A DNA stretch of 64,000 nucleotides from Candidatus Heimdallarchaeota archaeon (GCA_018238155.1 JABCTZ010000017.1:116949-180948); one strand, 5' to 3'; positions 19,366-29,545 are shown, numbered from the stretch's first letter. Translations and numbers: made by a program. The notes: generated by a model not told the origin, from the sequence alone.

Positions 19366-20628
19366 TTGATTAAAAGAGAAGAGATGCAACAAATCGTTAG
19401 CGAGTACAAAGGCAAACCAACAATAGTTATTTTTGGAAGTCACTCTGCACTCGAAACTGGTCTTTCATCAAAGAAGATGGGTTTATCTAATATTGTTATA
19501 GTTAAAAAAGGACGAGAACGTCAATATATCGAAGAACAAAGCCATCTCTTTGATAAAGCAATAGTTGTAGATGATTGGAAACAAATGCTTGATGAATCCA
19601 TTCAAAAGAAATTGTTAGAAATGAACGGGTTAATCATTCCTAATCGTTCTATGGTTGTGTATTTAACAGCAAAACGGATTGAAGAGGAATTACGGATACC
19701 TATGTACGGCAGTCGTACAATGCTCAAAAGTGAAGACAGAACAACTAATGAGAAAGAATACCTCGATCAATACGCTCTAATGGAAAAAGCATCTATTCGT
19801 TCTCCTAGAGAAATAAACAAAGATAATTTAGATATCATTGGTCCTAACAAAGAGGTTCCTGTTGCTCTAGTAAAAGTGCAACAAGCAGGTAATCCTCTCG
19901 AGAGAGCTTTCTTCTATATCACTTCTGAAGAAGATTACCATAATCAAGTTGTTACCATGAAAGAAAAGGGTCTAATTGATGATGAAACATTGGAAGAAGC
20001 GCGAATTGAAGAATTTATTATTGGTCCATATTTCAATTGTAATGGTTGGGCTTCTGGCTTAGGAAAAAGCCTCGCTAAAAAACATCAATTATCTGATGGT
20101 ATTAATTGGTTGGATTTAAATCGAGATCCTTTTGAGAACCCTGTTGTAGCGTGGGATTTTGTTGGATTTGGTCAAAGAATGCAAACAAATAGCAATGGTT
20201 TCTTGAATTTACCTGCAAAGATCCAATTACAAATAGGTGATAAAATCAAAATTAAAAATGAAGAAATTGGCCATACAATGGCTACAATGCGCGAATCGAA
20301 AATGAATGAAGTTGTAGGTTCAATTCCAAAATTCCTTGCTATCGCAGATAAATATTATCCTCCTGGAATGATTGGGTTATTTGGCTTACAAGGCGCAATA
20401 CCTATTGATCCTAAGACCAATAAACCGGAGTTTGTTGTTTTTGATGTTAGCATGCGCGTTCCAGGTGACCCTGCTGTTGCAGCAAGTCCACAAATGAACA
20501 GTTTAACTTTGAAATATCAGAAATACTTACCAAAAGGTGTTCATCAAATTACTTCTCCAATTGACATACCAATGCTTGAAATTCTCCAAGCATTCAAAAT
20601 TGGACAACAATCACAAATAGTAACTTAG
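19366..20628 (+). CDS. purP: PurP-family ATP-grasp enzyme, longer paralogue
   Basis: 420 residues. The chosen TTG start at 19366 is eight bases behind GAGGAG inside the end of the previous gene; an ATG at 19384 is possible. The N-terminal pre-ATP-grasp domain opens with IVIFGSHSALETGLSSKKMG, where the GSHSAL loop is a PurP hallmark. MYGSRTMLKSEDR and FDVSMRVPGDPAVAASP near the end also match PurP-like proteins. It is about 70 residues longer than typical PurP, with inserted segments in the middle. It may be a second FAICAR synthetase, a regulatory partner or an enzyme for a related substrate. Confidence 0.82.
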   Translation: MIKREEMQQIVSEYKGKPTIVIFGSHSALETGLSSKKMGLSNIVIVKKGRERQYIEEQSHLFDKAIVVDDWKQMLDESIQKKLLEMNGLIIPNRSMVVYLTAKRIEEELRIPMYGSRTMLKSEDRTTNEKEYLDQYALMEKASIRSPREINKDNLDIIGPNKEVPVALVKVQQAGNPLERAFFYITSEEDYHNQVVTMKEKGLIDDETLEEARIEEFIIGPYFNCNGWASGLGKSLAKKHQLSDGINWLDLNRDPFENPVVAWDFVGFGQRMQTNSNGFLNLPAKIQLQIGDKIKIKNEEIGHTMATMRESKMNEVVGSIPKFLAIADKYYPPGMIGLFGLQGAIPIDPKTNKPEFVVFDVSMRVPGDPAVAASPQMNSLTLKYQKYLPKGVHQITSPIDIPMLEILQAFKIGQQSQIVT

Positions 20629-20700
20629 ACATTGACCTTTAATCTCTCGTACGAGATTGAGGGAAAAGTTATTATCGCTTGTTAAATTTAACAATGATTT

Positions 20701-21456
20701 ATGAGTTTACAAAACCAAGAAATCATTCCTACAAATTGTTTGTTTTCACTCAAAGCGGTTGATTTTACAATTAATGGTAAGAAAATACTTTCAGATATTT
20801 CAATCGATTTGGAGCCTGGTGTTGTGACCGGAATAATTGGTCCTTCAGGTGCCGGTAAAAGTACCCTTCTTTCATTATTGAATAAACTTCTTTCTCCAAC
20901 GGGCGGTGAAATATTTTTTGATGGAAGAAATCTTTCTTCATTTCCATCCCAAGAATTACGGAAGTTGGTGGGAATGGTTCAGCAACGTCCACATCTATTT
21001 GCAGGAACAATTAGATATAATCTTGAATATGGACCAAAAATTTGGCAAATAGATTATTCAGATGAAGATTTATTTAAGTTAATGTCAAAAGTAGCTTTAC
21101 CGGCTGATTTTTTAGACAGAGAAATTGATGGTCTTTCCGGAGGTGAGCAACAGCGTGTAAGTTTTGCAAGAAGCTTGGCAAATCAACCTTGCGTTTTATT
21201 GTTGGATGAACCAACAAGTGCTTTAGACATTATATCCTCAGAGATCATTGAAAATACAATTAAACAATTAGCAAAGGAAGGAATGAAAATTATTATTGTC
21301 ACTCATTCTCTACAACAAACACAAGATTTGACTGAACAATTACTATTCTTAAAAGACGGTTGTTTTATTGAGAAAACCTCTACAATTGATTTCTTCAAAA
21401 AATATGATGAAGAAGAAATTAGAACTTTTTTCAAATCCAAAACGGAGGGAAAATAA
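20701..21456 (+). CDS. ABC transporter ATP-binding protein, FetA/YbbL-like
   Basis: 251 residues. Walker A is GPSGAGKST, the Q loop is in MVQQRPHLFAG, the signature is LSGGEQQR, Walker B is VLLLDEPTSALD and the switch histidine is in IVTHSLQQ. The short Q-loop context and the partner gene point to the FetAB type, implicated in iron export and stress resistance in bacteria. The stop codon is directly followed by the ATG of the membrane partner at 21457. The start MSLQNQEIIPTNCLF follows a T-rich upstream region without a strong Shine-Dalgarno sequence. Confidence 0.85.
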   Translation: MSLQNQEIIPTNCLFSLKAVDFTINGKKILSDISIDLEPGVVTGIIGPSGAGKSTLLSLLNKLLSPTGGEIFFDGRNLSSFPSQELRKLVGMVQQRPHLFAGTIRYNLEYGPKIWQIDYSDEDLFKLMSKVALPADFLDREIDGLSGGEQQRVSFARSLANQPCVLLLDEPTSALDIISSEIIENTIKQLAKEGMKIIIVTHSLQQTQDLTEQLLFLKDGCFIEKTSTIDFFKKYDEEEIRTFFKSKTEGK

Positions 21457-22389
21457 ATGGATTTCATCGATATTTTTAATGATATTTGGTCTACGTTAAG
21501 TAACATCGATATTTTGATACGCATTGCTCTTTCAAGTGTGATGTTATTAATTATCATTATTCTCTCATTTTGGCAGAAAGTAGGTATGGAGACAATGTTT
21601 CTTTGGAGTTTCTTCCGAGGATTCATTCAAATTGTTTTAATGGGTTCTATTTTAACTTTAATTTTTGATATTTCAATAATATGGTTATTGTATATTGTTC
21701 TAATATCAATGTGTGTTTTTGCTGCATTCTCTATCTCGAGAAGATATCGCTATCCAAAGATGTTTTTAATAGAGCTTCTAGCAATTACTTCTAGTAGTAT
21801 GTTCATTTTAACATTGGTAATGTTCTCTGGAGTGCCTGCTGCTTTTGAAGGGATAATTCCTTTTCCACCACAAGGAGAGTTCATCATTCCAATGGGTAGT
21901 ATGGTAATCTCAAATACTATGGTAATTACCAGCATTGTTTTGGAACGAACCAAATCTGACATCTTAAAAGCAAAAGGTTCTGTTGAAGCAGCACTCACTT
22001 TAGGAGATAGCTCAACAAATGCGGTGAGAACAATTCTTAGAGATTCATATAAAGCAGGTTTAATGCCATCTACAAGTAGAGTCGCTATTCTAGGCATTGT
22101 CTCAATTCCAGGCTTAATGTCGGGTATGATTATTGGAGGAGTCCCACCAATTGAAGCAGCTGTATATCAAATAGTTATTTTCTTAATGATACTCTCTTCC
22201 TCATTTCCAGCAAGTATTATAGCAAATGCATTATTTACTCGTCAATTCTTCACAAAGGAGCATCAGTTTGATCTTGTGTTCTTAAACCAACTAGCAAAAA
22301 TAGAAGAAGAGAAAAAAGCTCAAATGAAAAAGAATAAGAAAAAAATGGAAAAATGGAAAGAAAAATTGAGAAGGAAAAATAACAAATAA
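21457..22389 (+). CDS. FetB/YbbM-like membrane permease (UPF0014 family)
   Basis: 310 residues, about seven hydrophobic segments. The family motif is in the middle: GDSSTNAVRTILRDSYKAGLMPSTSR, then IPGLMSGMIIGGVPPIEAA. The C-terminus is a lysine-rich cytoplasmic tail with a charged helix. It begins immediately after the ATPase stop, so they are one transcription unit. The substrate is inferred (iron or another metal). Its stop abuts, without a gap, the stop of the convergent gene at 22390. Confidence 0.85.
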   Translation: MDFIDIFNDIWSTLSNIDILIRIALSSVMLLIIIILSFWQKVGMETMFLWSFFRGFIQIVLMGSILTLIFDISIIWLLYIVLISMCVFAAFSISRRYRYPKMFLIELLAITSSSMFILTLVMFSGVPAAFEGIIPFPPQGEFIIPMGSMVISNTMVITSIVLERTKSDILKAKGSVEAALTLGDSSTNAVRTILRDSYKAGLMPSTSRVAILGIVSIPGLMSGMIIGGVPPIEAAVYQIVIFLMILSSSFPASIIANALFTRQFFTKEHQFDLVFLNQLAKIEEEKKAQMKKNKKKMEKWKEKLRRKNNK

Positions 22390-24084
22390 TTATTTTTCTT
22401 TCATTTCTTCATCGTTTTCGGTGTTACTTTCTTCATCTTTCTCTTGCATTTGCTGTTCTCTTCTTATACGATCTTTAATGAACGGTCGTCGGTATTTGAA
22501 AAGCTTCATCTTTGCTTTCTCGATTTCTTTTTGAATGCCTTTAAGTTCTCGTTCTTTATGTTGTAAAGATACAAGAGAGAGTAATTCTTCATCTGTGTCC
22601 CGTATTGTACGCCATTCTTTGTATCGATCAAATGGATATTGTAGCTTTATACGTGCAACTAATCTAGATTTGTCACCTTTTATCCATTCACTTTTTGACC
22701 AGATATTTGAAATATTGCGTTTGCTTTTATGTTCTTTATTTCTTAGATTCCAAAGGATCCTCAATTTATCAAAAGACAAGTAATGAAATTTCAGTAAATC
22801 TTGAGGAGTTCTGGATTTCATTTCTTCCCAGAGGTCGAGTTTGAATTCGCGAGTTCGATTAATAGACCAACTCATTAACAAAACAAACATTGGAATAATA
22901 AGATATGAAAAAGCTAAGAAAAGAAAATTGTAAAAACTATTTTCATCGATCAGAGCTAGAAAGGTAAAATTCAGCACTTGAAACCTGGAAAGCAGAGTAA
23001 ATGTGTAGAAAGCAATTATCGCTAACCACATAACAATATTAAAAGTAATATTGGAAAAGAATCGAAGGAAGATACTTGGTCTAATATATTCTCTAAATGC
23101 ATGCCATGATCGATCTATTAGAAACCAAGGATTTTCTTGGGTAGAATCCGATTCATGAAAGGTTAATTTTTCTTTAGGCACAAAGACTGTCTTGTAGTGA
23201 AAGAAATCAAATTGTGCGCCTTCAACCTGCCATTCTTCTTTGACATTTTTGCCGAGGAAAACGAGCAGGGGTGCATAATCCATAGGATGGGAAAATCTCT
23301 CTACAAAGGATTTTTCACCTCTTAAATAAAAATCCGCACCAATAATAAGCACAACCAAACCTAGTGCTAAAGTTAACCAGGCACTAATCGGTATTAGAGC
23401 AATCCATCCTCCGGCATAATCTGCTAAATCAATAATTGCATATTCTAATGCTGTCGTCCAGAGGAGTATCCCTGGCACAACAAATCCTATCATGCTATCA
23501 GGCACTGTTTTCCAATTTTTGATTCCATTAATAACACGTCTATACATTCCCTCAAAATAGGTCCATAATCCCATAACAATGAATATCGATCCAATAACTA
23601 GTAGAGCAGCATATATTCTTCCTCCACTACCGTCCTGAGCTGGCAGAAATTCGGTGGAGAATTGCCACATAAAGAGTGTTGAAATAAAGAATGGTATGCT
23701 TAAGAATATGAATTGAAACGGAAATAGTTGTCGAGTCCAAATAATAAAGTACTGCAAACATACTTTGACTGAACTATCCAGATCTCTATTATCAGCTATT
23801 ATTCTGAAAAAAGATCCTCCACCAATATTCCACCGGTCAAGTTCTGTCTTTAATTCTTGTGTTCTTAGGGTCAATATTGGTCTAAATCTTCTTTCTAAAT
23901 CAACTGCTTCTTTAGTGAGATCATAATCACCTTCATTCAAGTTCAAGTAAACCTCAGCACCTTCCTCTGGTTTGAGCTTTATGAGACTCTCCTTTATTGC
24001 TTCAGTTGGCCAATTGTCAATATTATCATTAAAAGCATCAGTGAGACTTCTTATCTTTGACTTCTCTTGCTGTTTTTTCATCAA
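22390..24084 (-). CDS. Membrane protein of unknown function with six transmembrane helices
   Basis: 564 residues. Hydrophobic segments are near residues 120-142, 155-175, 200-220, 230-255, 345-370 and 385-410, arranged in two groups of four and two. The soluble N-terminal 110 residues (VYLNLNEGDYDLTKEAVDLERRF) and the C-terminal 130 residues are charged; the tail is coiled-coil-like and ends with acidic repeats (EEMKEK). No enzyme motif was recognised. It is convergent with the FetAB pair and separate from purE (24136) on the same strand. A scaffold or transporter-accessory role would only be a guess. Confidence 0.75.
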   Translation of the reverse strand: MMKKQQEKSKIRSLTDAFNDNIDNWPTEAIKESLIKLKPEEGAEVYLNLNEGDYDLTKEAVDLERRFRPILTLRTQELKTELDRWNIGGGSFFRIIADNRDLDSSVKVCLQYFIIWTRQLFPFQFIFLSIPFFISTLFMWQFSTEFLPAQDGSGGRIYAALLVIGSIFIVMGLWTYFEGMYRRVINGIKNWKTVPDSMIGFVVPGILLWTTALEYAIIDLADYAGGWIALIPISAWLTLALGLVVLIIGADFYLRGEKSFVERFSHPMDYAPLLVFLGKNVKEEWQVEGAQFDFFHYKTVFVPKEKLTFHESDSTQENPWFLIDRSWHAFREYIRPSIFLRFFSNITFNIVMWLAIIAFYTFTLLSRFQVLNFTFLALIDENSFYNFLFLAFSYLIIPMFVLLMSWSINRTREFKLDLWEEMKSRTPQDLLKFHYLSFDKLRILWNLRNKEHKSKRNISNIWSKSEWIKGDKSRLVARIKLQYPFDRYKEWRTIRDTDEELLSLVSLQHKERELKGIQKEIEKAKMKLFKYRRPFIKDRIRREQQMQEKDEESNTENDEEMKEK

Positions 24085-24135
24085 TTATCAATCCATTATA
24101 CATCTATTTTTAAGGCGAAAAAAGAGAAAATAGAA

Positions 24136-24567
24136 TTAAATCATTTTCTCTAGTAAATTTTTTCCAAGCTCATTCTCAAATGTTGCTAATATACGAATTG
24201 CTAAATGAGCTGCATTCTTACCATTATCAATTCCAACTGTAGCAACGGGAACACCTGAAGGCATCTGAACAATAGAGAGAAGGGCATCCATGCCACCTAA
24301 CTTTGCTGAAACAGGCACTCCAATAACTACTTTTTTGGTTTTACTAGCACAAACACCAGGTAAAGCTGCTGCTAATCCTGCGATAGCAATAATTACTTTT
24401 GCTGGTGTTTTAGCAAGATATTCATCAAGCTCTTTTGCATTTCTATGTGCGGAAAGAACAACAAATGTATGGGGGACATCATATTCTTTTAACACATAAA
24501 CAACTTTATCAACGATTTCCATATCAGATTTTGAACCTGAAATGATTGCTACAACTGGTTCTGTCAT
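24136..24567 (-). CDS. purE: PurE, N5-CAIR mutase / AIR carboxylase
   Basis: About 143 residues, close to the normal PurE length. The phosphate-binding start is [13 protein letters not shown], followed by [13 protein letters not shown] and [23 protein letters not shown], which line the ribonucleotide site. It carboxylates aminoimidazole ribonucleotide, directly or via N5-CAIR. No purK is visible in this window, so direct use of CO2 (class II) is possible but unproven. The ATG at 24567 is preferred; one lies five codons further upstream. Confidence 0.92.
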   Translation of the reverse strand: MTEPVVAIISGSKSDMEIVDKVVYVLKEYDVPHTFVVLSAHRNAKELDEYLAKTPAKVIIAIAGLAAALPGVCASKTKKVVIGVPVSAKLGGMDALLSIVQMPSGVPVATVGIDNGKNAAHLAIRILATFENELGKNLLEKMI

Positions 24568-24677
24568 GTTTATCCGTTCCATGTGAATGAATTTGTAGGT
24601 TCGAATGAAGGTAATATTTCCTACTACCTTGTTTCACTCTTTAATTATTGAAAGTTTCCAATGAGAAAAAAAGGTAT

Positions 24678-25604
24678 TCATTGATTCTTTCGCAGAAATC
24701 TCACAAGCTCTTTTCGATTTTTAGGTCCACTTCTTGCACCGATCTCTTGTATACAGATAGCAGAACATGCTGCTGCAATCCTTCCTGCTTCTTTTGGTGT
24801 TCTTCCTTTCGTTAAAGCATAAAGCATCCCCGCAGTGAAAGCATCTCCAGCACCGGTTGTGTCAACAACAGGCACTTTGAAAATAGGGATATTTTCTACA
24901 CATTGATCGCTAAAAATAGTTGCTCCTTCGCTCCCTTTTGTAATCGCAATTATCTTCCCTGATTTTTCTTTTACAAAATCAGAAGTAATATCATCTAATT
25001 CTTCTTCCGAGCATCTAAATATTTGTGACATTTCATCACGGCTTCCAACAATTAATTTCGCATGTTGTGCAAGTCTAAATGCTCTACTTGGATTTTGTGC
25101 GATAAGGGCTCCCGGGCTCATTGAGAAATTAATCACAAAATCACTCTCTAAGAGAGCTTCAATTGACGCGATATTTCTCATATCTGAAAGATGTGCCCAT
25201 TTTGCTTTAGTTAATGCCTCTAATGGTAGATCGTTCAATGTCAATAAATCTGCAGCACCACTGTATGCCATTATCATTCGATCCCCTTCCTTATTCACAC
25301 AGATATAACATGAGCCTGTGTTGGTTGTTTTATCAATTATTACTGTATCTTGTACATGTACTCTCTCTCGAGTAAGATCACTAAGCAAGATATCTCCAAA
25401 ATTATCTTTACCAACTTTCCCTGAAAAAGCTGTTTTGAGACCAAGTCGGCTACATGTAACGGCAACATTTGCTGCTGCTCCACCTGACATTAGTTTGAAA
25501 TCGTTGACGAATGATTCTCCATCTTTTTTAGGAAATTCATCAACAAGTGCAATCATATCAACCAATACTGCACCGATAGAGATAACATCAAATGTTTCAG
25601 ACAT
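24678..25604 (-). CDS. PfkB-family sugar/nucleoside kinase
   Basis: 308 residues. The N-terminal glycine pair is MSGGAAANVAVTCSRLG and the C-terminal signature is VVDTTGAGDAFTAGML, whose aspartate is the catalytic base. The family includes ribokinase, adenosine kinase, fructokinase and archaeal nucleoside kinases. Position within the purine cluster makes a ribose or nucleoside substrate plausible, but the substrate-binding residues do not allow a firm call. It reads in the same direction as purE and the MFS gene at 25679, each separated by about 75-100 bases. Confidence 0.88.
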   Translation of the reverse strand: MSETFDVISIGAVLVDMIALVDEFPKKDGESFVNDFKLMSGGAAANVAVTCSRLGLKTAFSGKVGKDNFGDILLSDLTRERVHVQDTVIIDKTTNTGSCYICVNKEGDRMIMAYSGAADLLTLNDLPLEALTKAKWAHLSDMRNIASIEALLESDFVINFSMSPGALIAQNPSRAFRLAQHAKLIVGSRDEMSQIFRCSEEELDDITSDFVKEKSGKIIAITKGSEGATIFSDQCVENIPIFKVPVVDTTGAGDAFTAGMLYALTKGRTPKEAGRIAAACSAICIQEIGARSGPKNRKELVRFLRKNQ

Positions 25605-25678
25605 TTCTATTCACCAAATTCTGACTTAGTACACTCACTTTAGCTTCTTTAAATGAATTTTGTTCTTCTTTGCACATC

Positions 25679-27127
25679 TTAACTAACTACACCATTCTTA
25701 TCAGGAGGCTTATTTGGTAGAGTGAAGAATGCTGGTATTAACAAACAAAATCCTACAATCAATATGAACATTGGTGTTAGGAATCCATATGGTTGAGGGA
25801 TTGCGTCATAAAGAAGACCCGCAATTAAACCTCCAGGTAACCAACCAATAGTTCTGAAAATAGCTATTGAATTATACACTTTACTCTTTCGTTTTGAAGT
25901 CACATTTGTGAAGAGTGATATGGTTGAAGGTATCCACAGTGCTATTGATAATCCCAATGCTATACGTGATACAATCAATATCCAAAGATTCTGTGGGAAG
26001 AAGACAAATACCACAACCAAGCTAGCCCAGAACAAACCACAGAGTTCAGATGTGAAAAGAAGTGCTCGAGCACCTAATTTATCTGTAAACCATCCTGAAG
26101 GAAACATAGCAACAAGTACAGTAACATTTGTTGCAAGTATTAAATTGCTGATATCTAAATCATCCAAGGCATTTACACCCAATAAATCAGCATCTAATAA
26201 TCCTGCCCAATGAACACCCAAACCAATAGACCAAAAGGTAGCATCTAAGAAGAAAGTAAATGCAACTCTCAAGACCCATTTATCTTTAAACGTTTCAACA
26301 AAACCTCTTAGTATTCCCTTCTTCTCTTCTTTCTCTACTCGAGATGAAAGGATTTCTTCCGGTTCATTTGATAGTTCAAAATCCTCTTCGGTTTTTTCTT
26401 CTTCTTGCCTTATTTCATCAAAAGTTTCTGCCCATTTATCTTGTTTAACTATTTTTGTTGGGTCAGTAATAAACAATAAAGTAACGAAGGCAATAACCAT
26501 TACAATAATTGAACTATACAAATAGAAGAATGATCGTTCACGATTTGAAATCAATGCAATGGAACTAAGAATAATTGGAATGAGTGCTGAAACTGTGATT
26601 TCACCCATCCGACCGAAGAAATTCGTTAGAGAAAGAACCTTTCCTTTTTGTTTATCACCCGCAGTTTCAGTTAACATAATTGAATTTGGAGATTCATTTA
26701 GTGAAAAAGCAAAGCTCAAAATCAACACGGCGATAATTACCCAGATGATTTGTGTTGGTCTTGAAATAAAGAAAACATATGCTGCTGAAACTAATATCAA
26801 ACCAATAATTAGCACTCGTTTGTACCCTATTAAATCATTCAAATAATCAGCTAAAATTAATCCTACTAATCCACAGAAAGCAGCAGCAGTAGCAATAATA
26901 CCAATTAATCGTTCTGAATCTTTAATATCTTTAAAATAGGGATTATAAAAAGTAAAATGAATGATATTCGCTGATCCAGTGAAGAAAGCAGAAATTGCGA
27001 AGAAAATGATGTTTCTTCTTCTTTGTTCCTTTGATAAGAATTGCCTCCCAGGAGTGAGGTCCTCTTGAACGAGAGTTAAAATTTCTTCATCTGCTTCTCT
27101 TTTAATTGTCAATTGATACTTCACCAT
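25679..27127 (-). CDS. Major facilitator superfamily transporter
   Basis: 482 residues with about twelve hydrophobic segments and a charged central loop (residues about 225-270, rich in glutamate). The loop between helices 2 and 3 has LADYLNDLIGYKRVLIIG, resembling the MFS D-x-x-G-R/K-R motif. A matching FTDKLGARALLFTSEL stretch sits in the second half. The N-terminus (about 35 residues) is cytoplasmic. It is likely a single-component carrier in the cell membrane. Substrate unknown; a link to nucleobase or sugar traffic would be based on neighbours only. Confidence 0.85.
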   Translation of the reverse strand: MVKYQLTIKREADEEILTLVQEDLTPGRQFLSKEQRRRNIIFFAISAFFTGSANIIHFTFYNPYFKDIKDSERLIGIIATAAAFCGLVGLILADYLNDLIGYKRVLIIGLILVSAAYVFFISRPTQIIWVIIAVLILSFAFSLNESPNSIMLTETAGDKQKGKVLSLTNFFGRMGEITVSALIPIILSSIALISNRERSFFYLYSSIIVMVIAFVTLLFITDPTKIVKQDKWAETFDEIRQEEEKTEEDFELSNEPEEILSSRVEKEEKKGILRGFVETFKDKWVLRVAFTFFLDATFWSIGLGVHWAGLLDADLLGVNALDDLDISNLILATNVTVLVAMFPSGWFTDKLGARALLFTSELCGLFWASLVVVFVFFPQNLWILIVSRIALGLSIALWIPSTISLFTNVTSKRKSKVYNSIAIFRTIGWLPGGLIAGLLYDAIPQPYGFLTPMFILIVGFCLLIPAFFTLPNKPPDKNGVVS

Positions 27128-27228
27128 TTAAAGATTAAAAAAATTCTCTTTTAATAAGAACTGAATAAATTTCATCTGCTCTAAATTATTAAGGATTTAC
27201 TTATTATTGGTTGAAAAAAGAAAAGGAG

Positions 27229-28221
27229 CTAAGTTAATTGAGCTGCTTTTTCTCGAAGAAGTTTACGATATTTCTTTTGTAATGATAACAATTCATTGAA
27301 TTGTTCTTCTGTGAGATCCTCAACTAAATGGAAATTTTCTTCATTGATTTTCATTTCTTGTTTTTCTTCTTCCGTGAAATCAGCGATAAATTTCTTTGTT
27401 TCAGGAAAAACATCTATGAGTTTTTTTAGTGGAAAAATGGTTTTTCCTGAGTAAGCAATTGATGCAGGTTTTAATGAATGAATGTTGCCATTAAAGGAAA
27501 CTGCTGTTCCTCCATTCTTTCTGATAAAATCTAACATTTGAATATCGGTAATACTATCACCAACAGCTAAAACTTCATCTGGCTCACATGAATATTCCTG
27601 TAAAATATCGATTACATTTTCTTTCTTCCTTCCTCCACCACAAACAATTGTTTCCTCAAAGATTGGTCCAAAATCTGATTTTGGTATTTCATCAAAGAAG
27701 TATTTATCAAGATCTTTTTTTACTTCTACTAAACCATTTTTCAAAAACCGTGGAAAAATATCATCAAACAATTTGTCCAAAATAGCGATATTTTTTGGTT
27801 TTAGAGAAAAATCAAGTTTTGTACATCGAACGTTTTCTATGGTGTGATTAAGTTTCTTTGCAATTGTATGTGCATGTTGAGAATAGCTTGTTGAAATAAT
27901 AAATGTTGGAATATCCTTTTTGTGTAAATAATTGAAGAGTTCAATAGCTCCTTCTGTAGGTTCTGCTTTTTGAGATAGTGAAATCATTTCCTCTTCATCT
28001 GCAAATGAAACAATAATAGGAGAGATTAATTTGAGTGTATCTCCTGGCCAATATCCCTCTTTCTTATCAACTAAGAATAATTCATCGTCATAATCGCTAA
28101 TCATTTTGAAAAGTTGGTAGAAGTTTTGTTCTTTTCCTAACCTTTTGCCAATACTTTCTATTACATCAGCTGCATGATCGATTGGACAGAGAGGACCCTC
28201 AAGATCAAAGAAACAAATCAT
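27229..28221 (-). CDS. HAD-family phosphatase-like protein
   Basis: 330 residues. HAD motif I is CFFDLEGPLCP, where the second acidic position is Glu rather than the usual Asp. Motif II is FIISTSYS and motif IV is AVGDSITDIQML. The cap lies between motifs I and II (about residues 20-100), and a second insert precedes motif IV. The layout resembles archaeal phosphoserine-phosphatase-like HAD proteins. The DxE variant of motif I is seen in some HAD groups and does not by itself mean loss of activity. It is 13 bases from the start-side end of the MFS gene at 28235 and probably shares its transcript. Confidence 0.8.
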   Translation of the reverse strand: MICFFDLEGPLCPIDHAADVIESIGKRLGKEQNFYQLFKMISDYDDELFLVDKKEGYWPGDTLKLISPIIVSFADEEEMISLSQKAEPTEGAIELFNYLHKKDIPTFIISTSYSQHAHTIAKKLNHTIENVRCTKLDFSLKPKNIAILDKLFDDIFPRFLKNGLVEVKKDLDKYFFDEIPKSDFGPIFEETIVCGGGRKKENVIDILQEYSCEPDEVLAVGDSITDIQMLDFIRKNGGTAVSFNGNIHSLKPASIAYSGKTIFPLKKLIDVFPETKKFIADFTEEEKQEMKINEENFHLVEDLTEEQFNELLSLQKKYRKLLREKAAQLT

Positions 28222-28234
28222 AAATTTTTCTTAG

Positions 28235-29545
28235 TTATCTAACTACTAAAGAGTTTTTGTTCTTATTATTTTTTTCCTTGTTCACCTTTGGTTGTTTTAG
28301 GAAAAAAGCAATCACTATTGCCCCTACACTGAAAACTCCCATGGTAATAAATAACCCCCAGACGCCAAATATTTCTCCTATTGGTTTAGTTAACAATGCG
28401 CCTGAAACACCTGCAATTCCATAAGCAGTGTAAATTATTCCATAATTTGGTCCAAGATTATTCGCACCAAATAAATCAATTGTAGCTGTTGGATATAAAG
28501 AGAAATTTCCTCCGAAACAGAAATAGATTAAACAAACCCAAATGAAGAACAATATTTGACTATTTATTGTTAAAGCAAATGTAACCATCACTACTGTTTG
28601 TAATCCTGCAAAACAATATAGCACTTTTTTATAACCAAACCAATCAGATAATTTTCCCCAAACAATTCGTCCAAGCCCATTAAATAAAGCTGCCCATGCT
28701 CCAACTTGACTTAGGAATAAATCATTTGACCAAGATGCTGTCTTCCCAAATGTTTTATAAAAACCGACTATGAAAAGACCAGACGCCGCAGTCAAAATGA
28801 ACATTGACCACAACATCCAAAATTGAGGTAGCTTTATTGCTTTTTCTCTCGGATAATTTTGAGAGGCAGCAAGGACACCACTTTCTTCTTTTAGAGCGGG
28901 TTTCTTCCATCCAATAGGTTGATAATTTTCTGGTGGCAATTTAAGTGTCAACGACCCCCCAATAATCATTATTGCAAAAATGATTGCTAGAATACGTAAT
29001 AAAGACGGTACTCGGGTAAAGACCGCTGCTTCAATAACAGTATTGCTTGGGTTCACAAATGCTGTGGAAATAATGTTAAAGATGAAAGCTCCTGCCCCAA
29101 ACCCAGCAACAGCAAGTCCATTTATTAGTCCTTTTTTATCTGGAAACCATTTTGCTGCTGCAGCAATTGGACAAACATAAGCAAATCCGATTCCAATTCC
29201 AAACAGCATACCATATGTAAGTAGCATTCCAACAAAAGTAGTCATAAATGAGGAAAGTAATAATGCACATGTAACAATTACACCTCCAAATATACCAACT
29301 TTCATAGGACCAATTTTTTGCTGTAATTGCCCGGAAAATATCATTGTTATTGCAAATGTGAGTAGGCTGAGTGCAAAAATAAACAAAGTTTGACTATTGT
29401 CTATTTCTGTTGCACTAAATGAATTTAAAAATGGAGTGATATATGATCCCATATTACCCCAACAATAGATTGTCCCAAGAGCTAATTGAATTATAATAGC
29501 TCCTATTACAACAATCCACCTATTAAATGCCCTTTCTTCAACCAT
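28235..29545 (-). CDS. MFS transporter, oxalate/formate antiporter-like
   Basis: 436 residues and twelve predicted membrane helices. ALGTIYCWGNMGSYITPFLNSF near the N-terminus is typical of the OFA (oxalate:formate antiporter) group, with GKLSDWFGYKKVLYCFAG as the second-half loop motif. Formate is the one-carbon donor of PurP, so a formate-related carrier near purine genes would make sense, but OFA proteins move several carboxylates and this is inference. The gene stands upstream of the HAD gene and 135 bases from purD. Confidence 0.82.
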   Translation of the reverse strand: MVEERAFNRWIVVIGAIIIQLALGTIYCWGNMGSYITPFLNSFSATEIDNSQTLFIFALSLLTFAITMIFSGQLQQKIGPMKVGIFGGVIVTCALLLSSFMTTFVGMLLTYGMLFGIGIGFAYVCPIAAAAKWFPDKKGLINGLAVAGFGAGAFIFNIISTAFVNPSNTVIEAAVFTRVPSLLRILAIIFAIMIIGGSLTLKLPPENYQPIGWKKPALKEESGVLAASQNYPREKAIKLPQFWMLWSMFILTAASGLFIVGFYKTFGKTASWSNDLFLSQVGAWAALFNGLGRIVWGKLSDWFGYKKVLYCFAGLQTVVMVTFALTINSQILFFIWVCLIYFCFGGNFSLYPTATIDLFGANNLGPNYGIIYTAYGIAGVSGALLTKPIGEIFGVWGLFITMGVFSVGAIVIAFFLKQPKVNKEKNNKNKNSLVVR

